The position numbers and the translations under genes are program-made. This document shows, in pieces, positions 52,178 to 60,142 of a DNA stretch of 64,000 nucleotides. Origin of the DNA: CAZRHH01 sp964599885. Lineage in GTDB: Bacteria; Chloroflexota; Dehalococcoidia; DSTF01; JACRBR01. The number at the start of each line of letters is the position of its first letter. Position 1 is the first letter of the stretch. A model generated the notes under the pieces. The model saw only the letters and a program-made list of their open reading frames with translations. It was not told the DNA's origin and did no database searches. The stretch lies in the NCBI GenBank assembly GCA_964599885.1, contig CAZRHH010000002.1, forward strand, positions 80,124 through 144,123, given 5' to 3'.

Positions 52178-53077
52178 CTACGTCACCGCAGCCAGCCAGC
52201 CGACAGCGACGACCGCCGAACCGACGCCCAACGCCCCGAACCCCGCCTGCAACGACGCTGCATCGCGCCGACGCAGATACAATCCGATGCTCGCCGCCAA
52301 GCACGCCGCGCCGAACGCCGCTGCCGTCACGTACGCCCTGAGCTCGTAGTCGAGCACCAGCGCCAACGCAGCGCTCAGCGCCAGCGCCAGCCCGAACGAC
52401 GCCCAGCCCAGGCGCATCGACCCGCGCGCGCCCAACCGATGCGCCAGCCCGCGCACCCCGAACCGCGCGTCGTCGTCGATATCCGGCAGCGTGTTCGCCA
52501 GATGCAGCGCAACGCCGATCAGCGCGCCCAGCGGCAACAGCCACCACAGCACATCATCCCAGACATCAAGCGAGGCCCAGACGAACAGCGGCAACGTCGG
52601 GATCGCCACCATGAACGGCACGGCGCTGAACAGCGAGCGTTTCAGCCACGCGTCGTACGTGAGGCCGCACGCCATGCCGAGCATCGCCAGCGCGAAGCCA
52701 GCCACGCCCAGCGTCGCCGCCAGCACCGCCGTCGCGGCGATGAACACGAAAGCCAGTCCGATCGCGGCGTTCATCGGCACGATGCCCGAGGCGACCGGCT
52801 TCCACGGCTTCATCGCCGCATCGAGATCGCGGTCGAAGACATCGTTCGTGACGCCGATCGCGCTCTGCGCGCAGAACATCACGATGAGCATGCGCGTGAG
52901 CGTCCACGCGTCCGGGGCGCCACCTGCAGCGACGAATGCCAGCCCCGCCGTCGCGGCGACGTTGAGCAGCGTCGGAAACGGATGGATGATGCGCAGCGCG
53001 GTCAGCCAGTCGCGCGGCGCGAGCGGCTGCCGCGACCGTGCCGCACCGGTGGAGCGTGGCATCGCCTGAGGCTTCAT
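52178..53077 (-). CDS. UbiA family prenyltransferase
   Basis: A 299-aa membrane protein with nine helices. First Asp-rich motif is NDVFDRDLDAA, second is LPDIDDDARFG, so both Mg-diphosphate sites are kept. It prenylates an aromatic or similar acceptor (quinone, chlorophyll-like or lipid). ATG 53077 follows AAGGA. Lying next to hemW and pyrE, it gives no clear pathway. Confidence 0.85.
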   Translation of the reverse strand: MKPQAMPRSTGAARSRQPLAPRDWLTALRIIHPFPTLLNVAATAGLAFVAAGGAPDAWTLTRMLIVMFCAQSAIGVTNDVFDRDLDAAMKPWKPVASGIVPMNAAIGLAFVFIAATAVLAATLGVAGFALAMLGMACGLTYDAWLKRSLFSAVPFMVAIPTLPLFVWASLDVWDDVLWWLLPLGALIGVALHLANTLPDIDDDARFGVRGLAHRLGARGSMRLGWASFGLALALSAALALVLDYELRAYVTAAAFGAACLAASIGLYLRRRDAASLQAGFGALGVGSAVVAVGWLAAVT

Positions 53078-53189
53078 GCGGCGTCCTTCTCCGCTCGTCT
53101 CGCCACGATGATACGCCAGTCGAGCGGGCGATCGCTCACATTGTGAGCCAGCGGACGCGCATTTGTAACCCGAACGCGGACAGAGACGC

Positions 53190-53219
53190 TTGACAGGATC
53201 GCCATAAGCGCAATATCGT
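53190..53219 (+). promoter_or_regulatory. Promoter of the pyrE leader transcript
   Basis: TTGACA (53190-53195) and TATCGT (53214-53219) with an 18-nt spacer, about 315 nt upstream of pyrE, so a long leader is made. Confidence 0.65.
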
Positions 53220-53291
53220 AGATCTAGCCCATCGCACAACGTGTGGACGGGCCATGAGCCATCCATCGTCGTTAGACAAAGGAGGTGCTTC

Positions 53292-53333
53292 ATGAACAAC
53301 CGCATCCGCTGGGGTGTCTGGCAAGTTGACTGA
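53292..53333 (+). CDS. 13-aa leader peptide
   Basis: MNNRIRWGVWQVD, with AAAGGAGG 8 nt before the ATG, one of the best ribosome binding sites in the window. The stop lies 2 nt before the first hairpin, so ribosome position could affect folding. Two Trp codons are present, but no single-amino-acid run as in classic attenuators. Confidence 0.55.
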   Translation: MNNRIRWGVWQVD

Positions 53334-53497
53334 GTAGCCCTGTCTTCTCCAGTAGAGAAGGGGCAGGGCTGGCCGGCAAGGCAGGCTCCACATACGCATG
53401 GAATCCGGAACGTTCTCCACGAATGTACTTCCGATCCATTTCGAGGGTTACTCGACCAGGGGCCTGCTGAAGGTTCACAACTTCATAGCCGAGAAGA

Positions 53498-53524
53498 AAG
53501 GCTTTCCCGCACGGAAGGCCTTTT
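53498..53524 (+). terminator. Leader terminator before pyrE
   Basis: AAGGCTTTCC/GGAAGGCCTT, 10 bp with one G-U pair, loop of 5, then TTTT. It ends only 10 nt before the pyrE start, leaving no room for a Shine-Dalgarno outside the hairpin. Confidence 0.7.
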
Positions 53525-53534
53525 CCGTTGCTTC

Positions 53535-54188
53535 GTGAGCGACCAACTGACGAGCCAGTCGAACCTCTGGCTGGCTGACACGCTCTGGCGTCTCGGTGCT
53601 GTGCAATTCGGCGATTTCACGCTCGGCCGCACGACGGTCCACTCGCCGATCTACGTCAATCTTCGCCTGCTCATCTCCCATCCGACAGCCCTCGCCCGAG
53701 CGGCGCAGATCCTGCTGCAGGAAGTGCAGACGCTACAGTCCATGCGCAATCCGCAGGTCGAACCGTTCGACCTCGTCTGCGGCGTGCCGTTCGGCGGGCT
53801 GATGATCGGCCAGGCGTTCTCGCTCACGTCAAAGGTGCCGCTGATCTACAAGCATCCGCACACCGACGATCTTGAATCCGACGTCGAAGGCCTCTACCAC
53901 CCCAGCCAGACAGCGCTGATCATGGACGATCTCGTCACCGGCGGCGGCAGCGTCATCCTCACCGCGAACCGGCTGCGTGATGAGGGATTGTTCGTGCGCG
54001 ACGCCGTCGTGCTGTTCGACCGTCAGTCCGGCGGCCGCGCCAAGCTCGAAGAAGCCGGCATCCGCCTCATCTCGCTGCTCACGCTCGAAGTGCTGCTGAC
54101 GTACCTGAAGATGAACGGCAAGATCGGTGAAGACTGGTACCGCAAGTCCATGGCGTTTCTGGACGAGACCGGCGGTACGCGGGACTAG
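53535..54188 (+). CDS. pyrE: Orotate phosphoribosyltransferase
   Basis: Pyrimidine synthesis: orotate plus PRPP to OMP. 217 aa. N-terminal GAVQFGDFTLGRTTVHSPIY matches the PyrE start, the PRPP loop is TALIMDDLVTGGGS and VCGVPFGGLMIG is the orotate/PRPP contact. The usual flexible-loop basic motif is short, so a related PRTase cannot be fully excluded. GTG start has no clear ribosome binding site. Preceded by a structured leader and terminator, so expression is probably attenuated. Confidence 0.83.
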   Translation: MSDQLTSQSNLWLADTLWRLGAVQFGDFTLGRTTVHSPIYVNLRLLISHPTALARAAQILLQEVQTLQSMRNPQVEPFDLVCGVPFGGLMIGQAFSLTSKVPLIYKHPHTDDLESDVEGLYHPSQTALIMDDLVTGGGSVILTANRLRDEGLFVRDAVVLFDRQSGGRAKLEEAGIRLISLLTLEVLLTYLKMNGKIGEDWYRKSMAFLDETGGTRD

Positions 54189-54463
54189 TGCTCCGCACGC
54201 GCTTCCCGACGCCGCCGCCGCCACACCGTGAACCAGAGAGCCACGAAGAAGAAGGCGATGTTCATCGCAGACGTACCCACAGCGATGATGGCGATGAACT
54301 CAGCAGTTTCCGCGAGTGACCCGCGGTCTTCGACGATGACTGTGATGGTACCTATCACTATCCACGCATAATTTACGATGAATGCCAGCAGTGGCAGCAT
54401 CAGTTCCGAACGTGTAGCACCGAAAGGCGGCCACTTCATGGGTGCCGATCCATCAAAATTCAT
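54185..54463 (-). CDS. Small membrane protein
   Basis: A 92-aa protein with two hydrophobic helices (MLPLLAFIVNYAWIVIGTITVIV and AIIAVGTSAMNIAFFFVALWF) and a basic C-terminus (RRRRREAR). The ATG at 54463 falls inside a CATCTGTG-type repeat; a second ATG at 54439 may be the real start. No family recognised. Confidence 0.55.
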   Translation of the reverse strand: MNFDGSAPMKWPPFGATRSELMLPLLAFIVNYAWIVIGTITVIVEDRGSLAETAEFIAIIAVGTSAMNIAFFFVALWFTVWRRRRREARAEH

Positions 54464-54481
54464 CTGCGCAATCTGTGGAAA
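54451..54481 (+). repeat. CATCTGTG-type dispersed repeat, copy 2
   Basis: Carries CATCTGCGCAATCTGTGGAA; overlaps the start of the small membrane protein gene. Confidence 0.5.
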
Positions 54482-54484
54482 GGA

Positions 54485-54715
54485 CTACAACAGTCGCCGG
54501 ATCGGCTTGCGTCCCGGCCGAGGGTCGTAGTTCGACTTGAACATCTCGAGCTTGTCGCGCTCGATCAGATACTTCCCGGCGAACAGCACCGCCGGCACCT
54601 TCTTCTGCTTGATCAGGCGCCGCAGGCTCTGCGGGTGGATGTTGAGGAGGCGCGCCGCTTCCACCAAGTCCAGGTAGTTCTCGAAGGGGCTGGTGACCAT
54701 GAGCCGCCGTGCCAT
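54485..54715 (-). CDS. Excisionase/MerR-like helix-turn-helix protein
   Basis: A 76-aa DNA-binding protein of excisionase type: YLDLVEAARLLNIHPQSLRR is the HTH and LIERDKLEMF the following wing/helix. It could be a recombination directionality factor or a small repressor; no integrase is nearby. A perfect 7+7 dyad covers its -10 region. Confidence 0.75.
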   Translation of the reverse strand: MARRLMVTSPFENYLDLVEAARLLNIHPQSLRRLIKQKKVPAVLFAGKYLIERDKLEMFKSNYDPRPGRKPIRRLL

Positions 54716-54724
54716 TACTAAGAC

Positions 54725-54749
54725 GCTATATCAGATGACTCAATATAGC
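54725..54749 (-). promoter_or_regulatory. Operator-like dyad over the promoter
   Basis: GCTATAT-N11-ATATAGC, perfect 7+7 inverted repeat. On the minus strand TATAGC within it is a likely -10, 9 nt before the ATG at 54715, suggesting autoregulation. Confidence 0.55.
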
Positions 54750-54790
54750 ACGGCGCGCGCCACCAGCGGAAGCAAGCAAATATCCGATGT

Positions 54791-55288
54791 CTAGCGCCTA
54801 AACGGCCATCGCCCGCGCGCCTTTGCTTCGCCGTCGGCGCTCTTCTCTGCTCCCTGTTCGCTGTTCTCGTCCGCCGCCGCGGCGGCGACCGCCCGCTCGA
54901 TGCGCCGGTGCAGCATCATCATCGCCTCCGACACGTCGAGCGCCGCGTCGTGTTCGTGCGTGATCTCCGGGAAGAGTGTCCGCGCCGTCTCGGTGAACCG
55001 CGCGACGGTGCTCTCGGCGCCGTCTCGCATGTGGTACAGCCGCATCTCGTTGACGCAGCCGTAGATCGCCGACAGCAGCCGTCGGTACTGCGCCTCGTCG
55101 CTCAGTTCGATCGTCGCGTCATCGCCAGAGAGCTGGTTGCCGAGCGCCACCTTCACGTCCCGCAGCCCATGCTCGACAGGCATCTTCGTCACGGCATCAA
55201 GCTCCGAACCGGGGCGGCCGAGATGGTAGACCAGCGCCAGATACACCAGCCGCGGCTCGTCGTGCGTAAGCTTCAGCGTAAACGCCAT
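54791..55288 (-). CDS. Hypothetical acidic helical protein
   Basis: A 165-aa protein of unknown function, mostly helical with an acidic Ala-rich C-terminus. Repeated short patterns are lacking. -10 TACACT stands 6 nt before the ATG at 55288, suggesting a leaderless message; the longer frame to 55342 is not needed. Confidence 0.7.
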   Translation of the reverse strand: MAFTLKLTHDEPRLVYLALVYHLGRPGSELDAVTKMPVEHGLRDVKVALGNQLSGDDATIELSDEAQYRRLLSAIYGCVNEMRLYHMRDGAESTVARFTETARTLFPEITHEHDAALDVSEAMMMLHRRIERAVAAAAADENSEQGAEKSADGEAKARGRWPFRR

Positions 55289-55336
55289 AGAGTCAGTGTA
55301 GCCTCGATTCGCCTGTTCTTTGCGTTCGTCCTCGTA

Positions 55337-55390
55337 TCCCACTTCCCGCTTCCCGCCTCCCGTTTCCTCCGCGGCGCGATCCGCTATACT
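55337..55390 (+). promoter_or_regulatory. Heptamer array plus promoter of the bS22-like gene
   Basis: Five period-7 units such as TCCCACT and TCCCGCT (55337-55371), then 14 nt on the -10 TATACT (55385-55390). The -35 region lies within the array. Confidence 0.6.
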
Positions 55391-55498
55391 CGCACGTCCC
55401 CCCGACTCGGGGTGTAGGGACAGGCCGCAGCCTGCCCGGACTGCGGGCGAGGCTCTCGCTTCGTCCCTGCAACCACGGTTCGAGAGGAGAAACCGCCT

Positions 55499-55597
55499 GT
55501 GAGTTCAGTCGTCAAGAAACGCAAGAAGAAGATGCGGAAGCACAAGCACCGCAAAATGCTCAAAAAGACACGTTGGCAACGCAAGCACAAGGGCTAA
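55499..55597 (+). CDS. bS22 / AURKAIP1-COX24 domain small basic protein
   Basis: A 32-aa, highly basic protein: VVKKRKKKMRKHKHRKML then KKTRWQRKHKG. This is the COX24 domain also found in mycobacterial bS22, a ribosomal protein near the decoding site. GTG start with GAGAGGAG upstream. It is far below usual gene-finder length limits. It has its own promoter and terminator, so it is a separate, probably highly expressed gene. Confidence 0.9.
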   Translation: MSSVVKKRKKKMRKHKHRKMLKKTRWQRKHKG

Positions 55598-55620
55598 CCG
55601 CCCCGCATCACAGCAACATC

Positions 55621-55655
55621 GAAGGCTCCGTCATCTCGACGGAGCCTTCTCTTTC
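55621..55655 (+). terminator. Intrinsic terminator
   Basis: Perfect 12-bp stem GAAGGCTCCGTC/GACGGAGCCTTC, loop of 5, followed by TCTTTC. Confidence 0.88.
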
Positions 55656-55710
55656 GTGTCCCGGGCAGCCACCCCAGCCAGGTCCCGCGGGAACCGCCCG
55701 AACCGCGCCC

Positions 55711-55838
55711 CATCATCTACGCGCCATCTGCGGATAACCCGCCTACCACCATTTCGCCGGGGCCGCACGGCCTGGTTTCGAGGAAACTGAACGATTCGCA
55801 ATTATCCCATCCTCCACATCTGTGTCATCTGTGGATAA
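55711..55838 (+). repeat. CATCTGTG-type dispersed repeat, copies 3 and 4
   Basis: Copy 3 (55711-55739) has GCGCCATCTGCGGATAACC, copy 4 (55808-55838) has ACATCTGTGTCATCTGTGG. The 70 nt between them show no gene. Confidence 0.55.
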
Positions 55839-55865
55839 CCCCTATGCAGAGCCGACATTGAGCGC

Positions 55866-55885
55866 CCACCGTTCGGTGGTACGAT
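55866..55885 (+). promoter_or_regulatory. Operator dyad and -10 of the XRE gene
   Basis: CCACCG-TT-CGGTGG (55866-55879), a perfect 6+6 dyad, touches the -10 TACGAT (55880-55885). This placement predicts autorepression by the HTH protein. Confidence 0.55.
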
Positions 55886-55892
55886 GTACGTG

Positions 55893-56327
55893 ATGCCAGA
55901 ACGCGACGAGATCCAGATCGCCCGCTGGGACGCCATCCGCAAGAACGTGGGCAGCGGCCTGCGCCATATGCGCGGCGAGGATCGCTCGCAGGCGCACCTC
56001 GCCTGGGAACTCGACGAACTCGGCTTCCACATCAGCCAGAGCATGGTCTCACGCTACGAGCAGGGCCAGGGCGAAGTGCCGCTGACGCTCGAGCGCATGG
56101 TCGGCTGGGCGCTCTGCTGCGACGCGCTCGGCTCCGAGCATTTGCGCGAGATTCTCGAACTCGGCGGCTACACACTCCCGTGGACGCGCGGCGATATGGC
56201 GCAGTTCGACGATCTGCTTCGCCGTTACCGCGCGCTGTCACGACCGGACCAGATGGTGCTGCGGCGCCGCATGCTCTGGCACTTGCTCGGGCTGCGCCCG
56301 CGCGCCATCAAGGAGCAATCAGCGTGA
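55893..56327 (+). CDS. XRE-like helix-turn-helix regulator
   Basis: A 144-aa protein. HTH: SQAHLAWELDELGFHISQSM followed by VSRYEQGQGEVPLTLERM, typical of Cro/CI-type domains. The C-terminal part is helical. ATG 55893 is 7 nt after the -10, so a leaderless message is likely. It overlaps the next gene by GTGA; such XRE plus peptidase pairs often regulate stress or mobile-element genes. Confidence 0.78.
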   Translation: MPERDEIQIARWDAIRKNVGSGLRHMRGEDRSQAHLAWELDELGFHISQSMVSRYEQGQGEVPLTLERMVGWALCCDALGSEHLREILELGGYTLPWTRGDMAQFDDLLRRYRALSRPDQMVLRRRMLWHLLGLRPRAIKEQSA

Positions 56328-56962
56328 TCGAAGCAACGCTCCAAGAGGTCACGATCCACGACGAGACGCGACGCCTCCTGCGCGATCGCCTGCGTATCAT
56401 GCCCATCTTCGGCGACGACGAGTCGCGCACGTATCGCCTGCGCGCGCTGCTCGAAGAACTCGGCGTCCACTGCGACGAAACCGCCGAACTGCACGACCTC
56501 GATGCCGTACTCATCTCGTCCGCGCGCGGCGCCGAAGCGCTGATCGCGTCACGGCTCGATCCGCAGCAACGCTACGTCGCGTACGCGCGTCTCATCGCAC
56601 GCATGCTCGTCGAAGAAGTACACGCGCCGCTTGACGCGAAGATGGAGTACGCACGCGAAGACGGCGCGCCATCGAAGCGCGAACGCGAGGATGAGCGGAT
56701 GGTGCTCGCGCTCGCACAGGCGATCATGGACGGCCGCCTCGACGCCGCGCCGCGCCCGCTCTACGAACCGGTACCGAAACTGACGCTCGCCTTTACGCCA
56801 CGCTCGGCAGCACGCTCGACGCTCGGCGGATTCCACTGGTGGAGCGGCTTCTGGTACCGGCGGTCGAACATGTACCGGCGCTGGCGCTCCCGCCGCGACG
56901 TCACCAGCGCGATCCGTCGCGTCATCCTCGCGCTGGACAGACCCGCCATCCAACCTACCTAG
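56324..56962 (+). CDS. Hypothetical protein, possible degenerate ImmA/IrrE-like partner
   Basis: A 212-aa protein. The central part QQRYVAYARLIARML and KREREDERMVLALAQAIMDG recalls the AHELGH and EREAxxFAxxLLMP blocks of ImmA/IrrE metallopeptidases, but HExxH is absent (YARLIAR). Gene order (XRE, then this, overlapping by 4 nt) is that of ImmR-ImmA modules. If homologous, it has lost protease chemistry. The C-terminus is basic and Trp-rich. Confidence 0.55.
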   Translation: MIEATLQEVTIHDETRRLLRDRLRIMPIFGDDESRTYRLRALLEELGVHCDETAELHDLDAVLISSARGAEALIASRLDPQQRYVAYARLIARMLVEEVHAPLDAKMEYAREDGAPSKREREDERMVLALAQAIMDGRLDAAPRPLYEPVPKLTLAFTPRSAARSTLGGFHWWSGFWYRRSNMYRRWRSRRDVTSAIRRVILALDRPAIQPT

Positions 56963-57017
56963 CGCGCGGCGCCGTTCGCGTAGTAATCACTCGTCGCCAG
57001 ATTGCCGATTGCACCAG

Positions 57018-57065
57018 CCTCCAAGAACCCCATTTCCCATTTCCGGCTTCCCGTCACCCTATAAT
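57018..57065 (+). promoter_or_regulatory. Heptamer array running in phase into TATAAT
   Basis: Six period-7 units (for example ATTTCCC, ATTTCCG and GCTTCCC) end at 57059; the next unit is TATAATC, a perfect -10. The ATG follows 5 nt later, so the gene is leaderless. Confidence 0.75.
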
Positions 57066-57070
57066 CAAGC

Positions 57071-57832
57071 ATGATCGTCATGTATTGCCCCTGCGGCGTG
57101 AAAGTCGAAGGAGCGGACGACGAGCAGCTATTCGTCGTCCTGCGCGATCACACCGCCGCCGCACACGCCGACATGAACTTACCGGAAGCCCGGCTGCGCG
57201 GCCTCGTTGACGCACGCTCACGCATGAACGCGTGGGACGGCACAACGACGACGCTCGCCGCGCCGCCCGAAGTGCGCGAGCTAGCGCCCGAGCGTACGCA
57301 AGATTTCCTCGACTACTTCGACCGTGACGCCTTCATGGATAATCCGTTCTGGGGCGGCTGCTACTGCCTCTTCTATCAGTTCGGGGGCGCTCAGGAAGCA
57401 TGGGAAGCGCGCACGCCTGCGCAGAACCGCGCCGACAAGGCCACGTCGATCGAGCGCGGCGAAGCGCACGGCCTGCTTGCCTACGTCGACGGCAAGCCCG
57501 CCGCATGGTGCCACGCCGCACCGCGCACCACGCTCCCCGGCCTCGCGCGCACCGACGACTTCCGCATCGACGACGATCCCTCGCACGTCGGTTCGATCGT
57601 CTGCTTCAACGTCGCCGCACCGTACCGAAAGCAAGGCATCGCTGCGCAACTGCTCGACGCCGCCTGCGACGCGCTCCGCGACAAGGGCATGAAGATCGCC
57701 GAAGCGTATCCGCCGCTCAAACCGCGCTCCGATGCCGGCGCCTATCACGGTACGCTCGGCATGTACGAAGCCGCCGGCTTCGAGCAACATCGCGAGGGCA
57801 AACAGTACGTCATCGTGCGGAAGGCACTGTAA
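57071..57832 (+). CDS. DUF1059-like plus GNAT acetyltransferase fusion
   Basis: A 253-aa protein. The first 55 residues (MYCPCGVKVEGADDEQL and HTAAAHADM) resemble the DUF1059 small domain; the rest is a GNAT domain with FNVAAPYRKQGIAAQLL as the acetyl-CoA loop and LGMYEAAGFE at the end. A Cys-rich WGGCYCLFYQF segment joins them. The acceptor is unknown. Directly follows a consensus TATAAT. Confidence 0.8.
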   Translation: MIVMYCPCGVKVEGADDEQLFVVLRDHTAAAHADMNLPEARLRGLVDARSRMNAWDGTTTTLAAPPEVRELAPERTQDFLDYFDRDAFMDNPFWGGCYCLFYQFGGAQEAWEARTPAQNRADKATSIERGEAHGLLAYVDGKPAAWCHAAPRTTLPGLARTDDFRIDDDPSHVGSIVCFNVAAPYRKQGIAAQLLDAACDALRDKGMKIAEAYPPLKPRSDAGAYHGTLGMYEAAGFEQHREGKQYVIVRKAL

Positions 57833-57853
57833 GGTCGTGCAGCCGATGGTCGT

Positions 57854-59980
57854 TCAGGGCAGCGCGCTTCTCCGGCGTAGCGGGGGCGGCGCCGCCGGCA
57901 CGCACGGATGTCTTTCCGGCTGACCGACGTACTCGGCATCGACAACGTACGTTGCGCGTGCCAACCCGGGATCGGCCAGCTCGGCGGACTGTAGCGTCCC
58001 GCCGGGGCACGCCGCCATCACGTCGTCCAGGTCGTCGCGCAGCCGGTTTCCCACGAAGAGAAACGCCACACGCCCAACGTTGAGCGGGTTCCCGAGGTAG
58101 TTCTCGGTATCAAAAACGATGCCTTCGCGGTTGACGAAGGCGATCGGATGTTCGCGCAAGCCCCAGGTCAGTGCCGGATGAAACACGTTCAACGTATCTG
58201 TCGCGAACGTGTCAGTTCTGAGGAGGTATATGGGTGTGCCAGCCGGCACCCACCGGCGCACGTCCTCCCCGAGCCTTTCCGTCTGCAGCGTGCGCTCGTC
58301 GCTGTAGCCCTCTGAGTCGTAGATACGGAAGTAGTAAACGAGACTGGCAAAGGCGAGTAACCCCACGAGGATCACAGACGACAAAAGGGCGATCAAATCG
58401 GTACGGGGCTCTAGCGCGCGCAAGCTCGATGCTCCGGCGGCTGCCATCCTGCCGAACCGGTCCGCGCCAATGCCCACGAGTAGCGCCGTCGCAGGGATTA
58501 CACCCAGCAGCCGGGCCGCACTCGCACCTGAGACAAACTCTCCATCCGCCGCCCGAAGCGTCGCTAACGGCACAGTAAGTACGCCTCCTACAACGATCGG
58601 CGCGGTGAAGAGCACCAGTGCTAAGAGATACCGGGGTTCGCGCACGCGCCAGACGGACCATGCGATGCCGATCAACAGCGGGATGAGCACGCCCGGCCCG
58701 ATCAGCGGTGTGCTGGCCCCGTAGAAGGGCGATGGATCCTTCGTACGCAACACCGTGTCGAACCCGTCCTTGAACTGGCCCGCGTAGATCTCGACGCCGC
58801 TGCGCCCCCTGGCGCGCTCGCTTTCGTACCATGTTGGCTGTCCCGGCGGGGCGCGGTGGATGCCTACCGCGTTCAACCGCGTGGAGAATTCATCCTGGTG
58901 CTGAAAGCTGTACCATCCGAGCGGTGCCGCCGCGATCAGCGCCGCGGCGAGCGCCACGGCTCCCCCCTGCAGCCAGTTGAGTGGCATGCTGCGCTTCGCC
59001 AGCATCCACCAGGCGACGAGCGCGGCCACCTCGAACGGAATCAACCGCGCGCTAGTCCAGGCGTACGCGCTCAACCCGAGTGCGAGTCCCGCCAGTGCGT
59101 AGTCGATGCGCCTTCCGTCGCGCATCGCGCGGTACGTGAAGAGAAACACGAGCGGTATGAACACGGGGTCGAGAATGTTCGGCATCGCCTGGCGGCTGAA
59201 CTGAAGGTGGAAGTGAAACGCGGCGAGAAAGAGCGTCCCGCAGATCGCGATCGTCAGGTTGAATGCGCTGCGGAAGAACAGGTACGTGATCGGTATCGCC
59301 CCTACGCCGATCAGCGCTGAACTCGCGCGCGCCGATGTCACCGAGTCGCCGAACAGCTTCTCAATCGAGCCCATGTAATAGATGTAAAGCGTGGGCGCCC
59401 CGTGTACCCCGAACTGGAATGGACGAACAACCGCATCTTCGATGATCGTGAGTCCCGCCAGTCCAAACGTCGACTCGTCGCCGGAGAACGGCAACGGGAG
59501 GCCGTCGAGGCGGACGAATCGCGCGACCGCCGCACCGGCCGTCAACACTACGACGATCGCGATCTCCCAGCGGTGGGCACTGATCCATCGCGCGCTGGCG
59601 GAGTAGTTGAGGCGCAGGCCCGTAACAAACGGCACGACAGCAATCGATGCCAGCCAGAGCGCGAACCAGCGCCATTGGTGTTCGATAAGACCCGGGCGCT
59701 CCGAGACGATGGCTACCGTTGCCGACGCGATCAGTGGCGCGAGCAAGTATGCAACGGGCGTACTCCGCTCGATCGCGGCGGCAACGCGTTCGCCCGCACG
59801 CGGACGTGCCATCGCCGCGGCGGCACAAGCGAGAGCGCCCGCCGAGGCAAGCGCGCCACCGCCACGCCAATCTCCCGGCGTCCAGGCGACGTAGGCGAGC
59901 ATCGCGAGCGCGATCGCGGAAACGAGCAGTCCGATATGCACCGCTGGAAGGCGCCGCCACACCAGGAGACTCTCGGCCAT
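57854..59980 (-). CDS. GT39-like (ArnT/PMT-type) membrane glycosyltransferase
   Basis: A 708-aa protein with about 12-13 membrane helices. The first outer loop carries FSGDESTFG with the acidic catalytic motif of GT-C enzymes, and FHFHLQFSRQAMPNI-type segments follow. The C-terminal 150 residues form an outer soluble domain. Such enzymes transfer a sugar from polyprenyl phosphate to protein or lipid. ATG 59980 is preferred over TTG 60001. Confidence 0.8.
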   Translation of the reverse strand: MAESLLVWRRLPAVHIGLLVSAIALAMLAYVAWTPGDWRGGGALASAGALACAAAAMARPRAGERVAAAIERSTPVAYLLAPLIASATVAIVSERPGLIEHQWRWFALWLASIAVVPFVTGLRLNYSASARWISAHRWEIAIVVVLTAGAAVARFVRLDGLPLPFSGDESTFGLAGLTIIEDAVVRPFQFGVHGAPTLYIYYMGSIEKLFGDSVTSARASSALIGVGAIPITYLFFRSAFNLTIAICGTLFLAAFHFHLQFSRQAMPNILDPVFIPLVFLFTYRAMRDGRRIDYALAGLALGLSAYAWTSARLIPFEVAALVAWWMLAKRSMPLNWLQGGAVALAAALIAAAPLGWYSFQHQDEFSTRLNAVGIHRAPPGQPTWYESERARGRSGVEIYAGQFKDGFDTVLRTKDPSPFYGASTPLIGPGVLIPLLIGIAWSVWRVREPRYLLALVLFTAPIVVGGVLTVPLATLRAADGEFVSGASAARLLGVIPATALLVGIGADRFGRMAAAGASSLRALEPRTDLIALLSSVILVGLLAFASLVYYFRIYDSEGYSDERTLQTERLGEDVRRWVPAGTPIYLLRTDTFATDTLNVFHPALTWGLREHPIAFVNREGIVFDTENYLGNPLNVGRVAFLFVGNRLRDDLDDVMAACPGGTLQSAELADPGLARATYVVDAEYVGQPERHPCVPAAPPPLRRRSALP

Positions 59981-60142
59981 GTGCGGCCGTTCAATTTGCA
60001 AGTGTACGGCCCCCTCAGACCCCGCCGGCTTTGGCGCGCAGGATACAACATACGCAAGCGCGCCACCGCAATTGTGTGGAGTTGCGCTGCATCAGCCTCT
60101 GAACCCGCCCGCCCGATCCCCGCTGGGTGAACGAGTGGCCGG

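Larger units (their letters stand above)
53226..53534 (+). promoter_or_regulatory. Structured pyrE leader, probable attenuator
   Basis: The leader contains a 13-codon ORF (53292-53333); a hairpin AGCCCTG/CAGGGCT with inner CTTCTC/GAGAAG (53336-53370); a three-way junction closed by GCAGGC/GCCTGC (53381-53386, 53462-53467) with arms ATGGA/TCCAT plus CGGAA/TTCCG and CGAG/CTCG; and a terminator hairpin just before pyrE. I do not recognise a known riboswitch or PyrR site. Confidence 0.6.

Noticed and set aside
53336..53370. PyrR binding hairpin in the pyrE leader
   Set aside because: TCCAGTAGAGAAGG only loosely resembles the PyrR anti-antiterminator loop; the conserved CNGNGAGG is not met.
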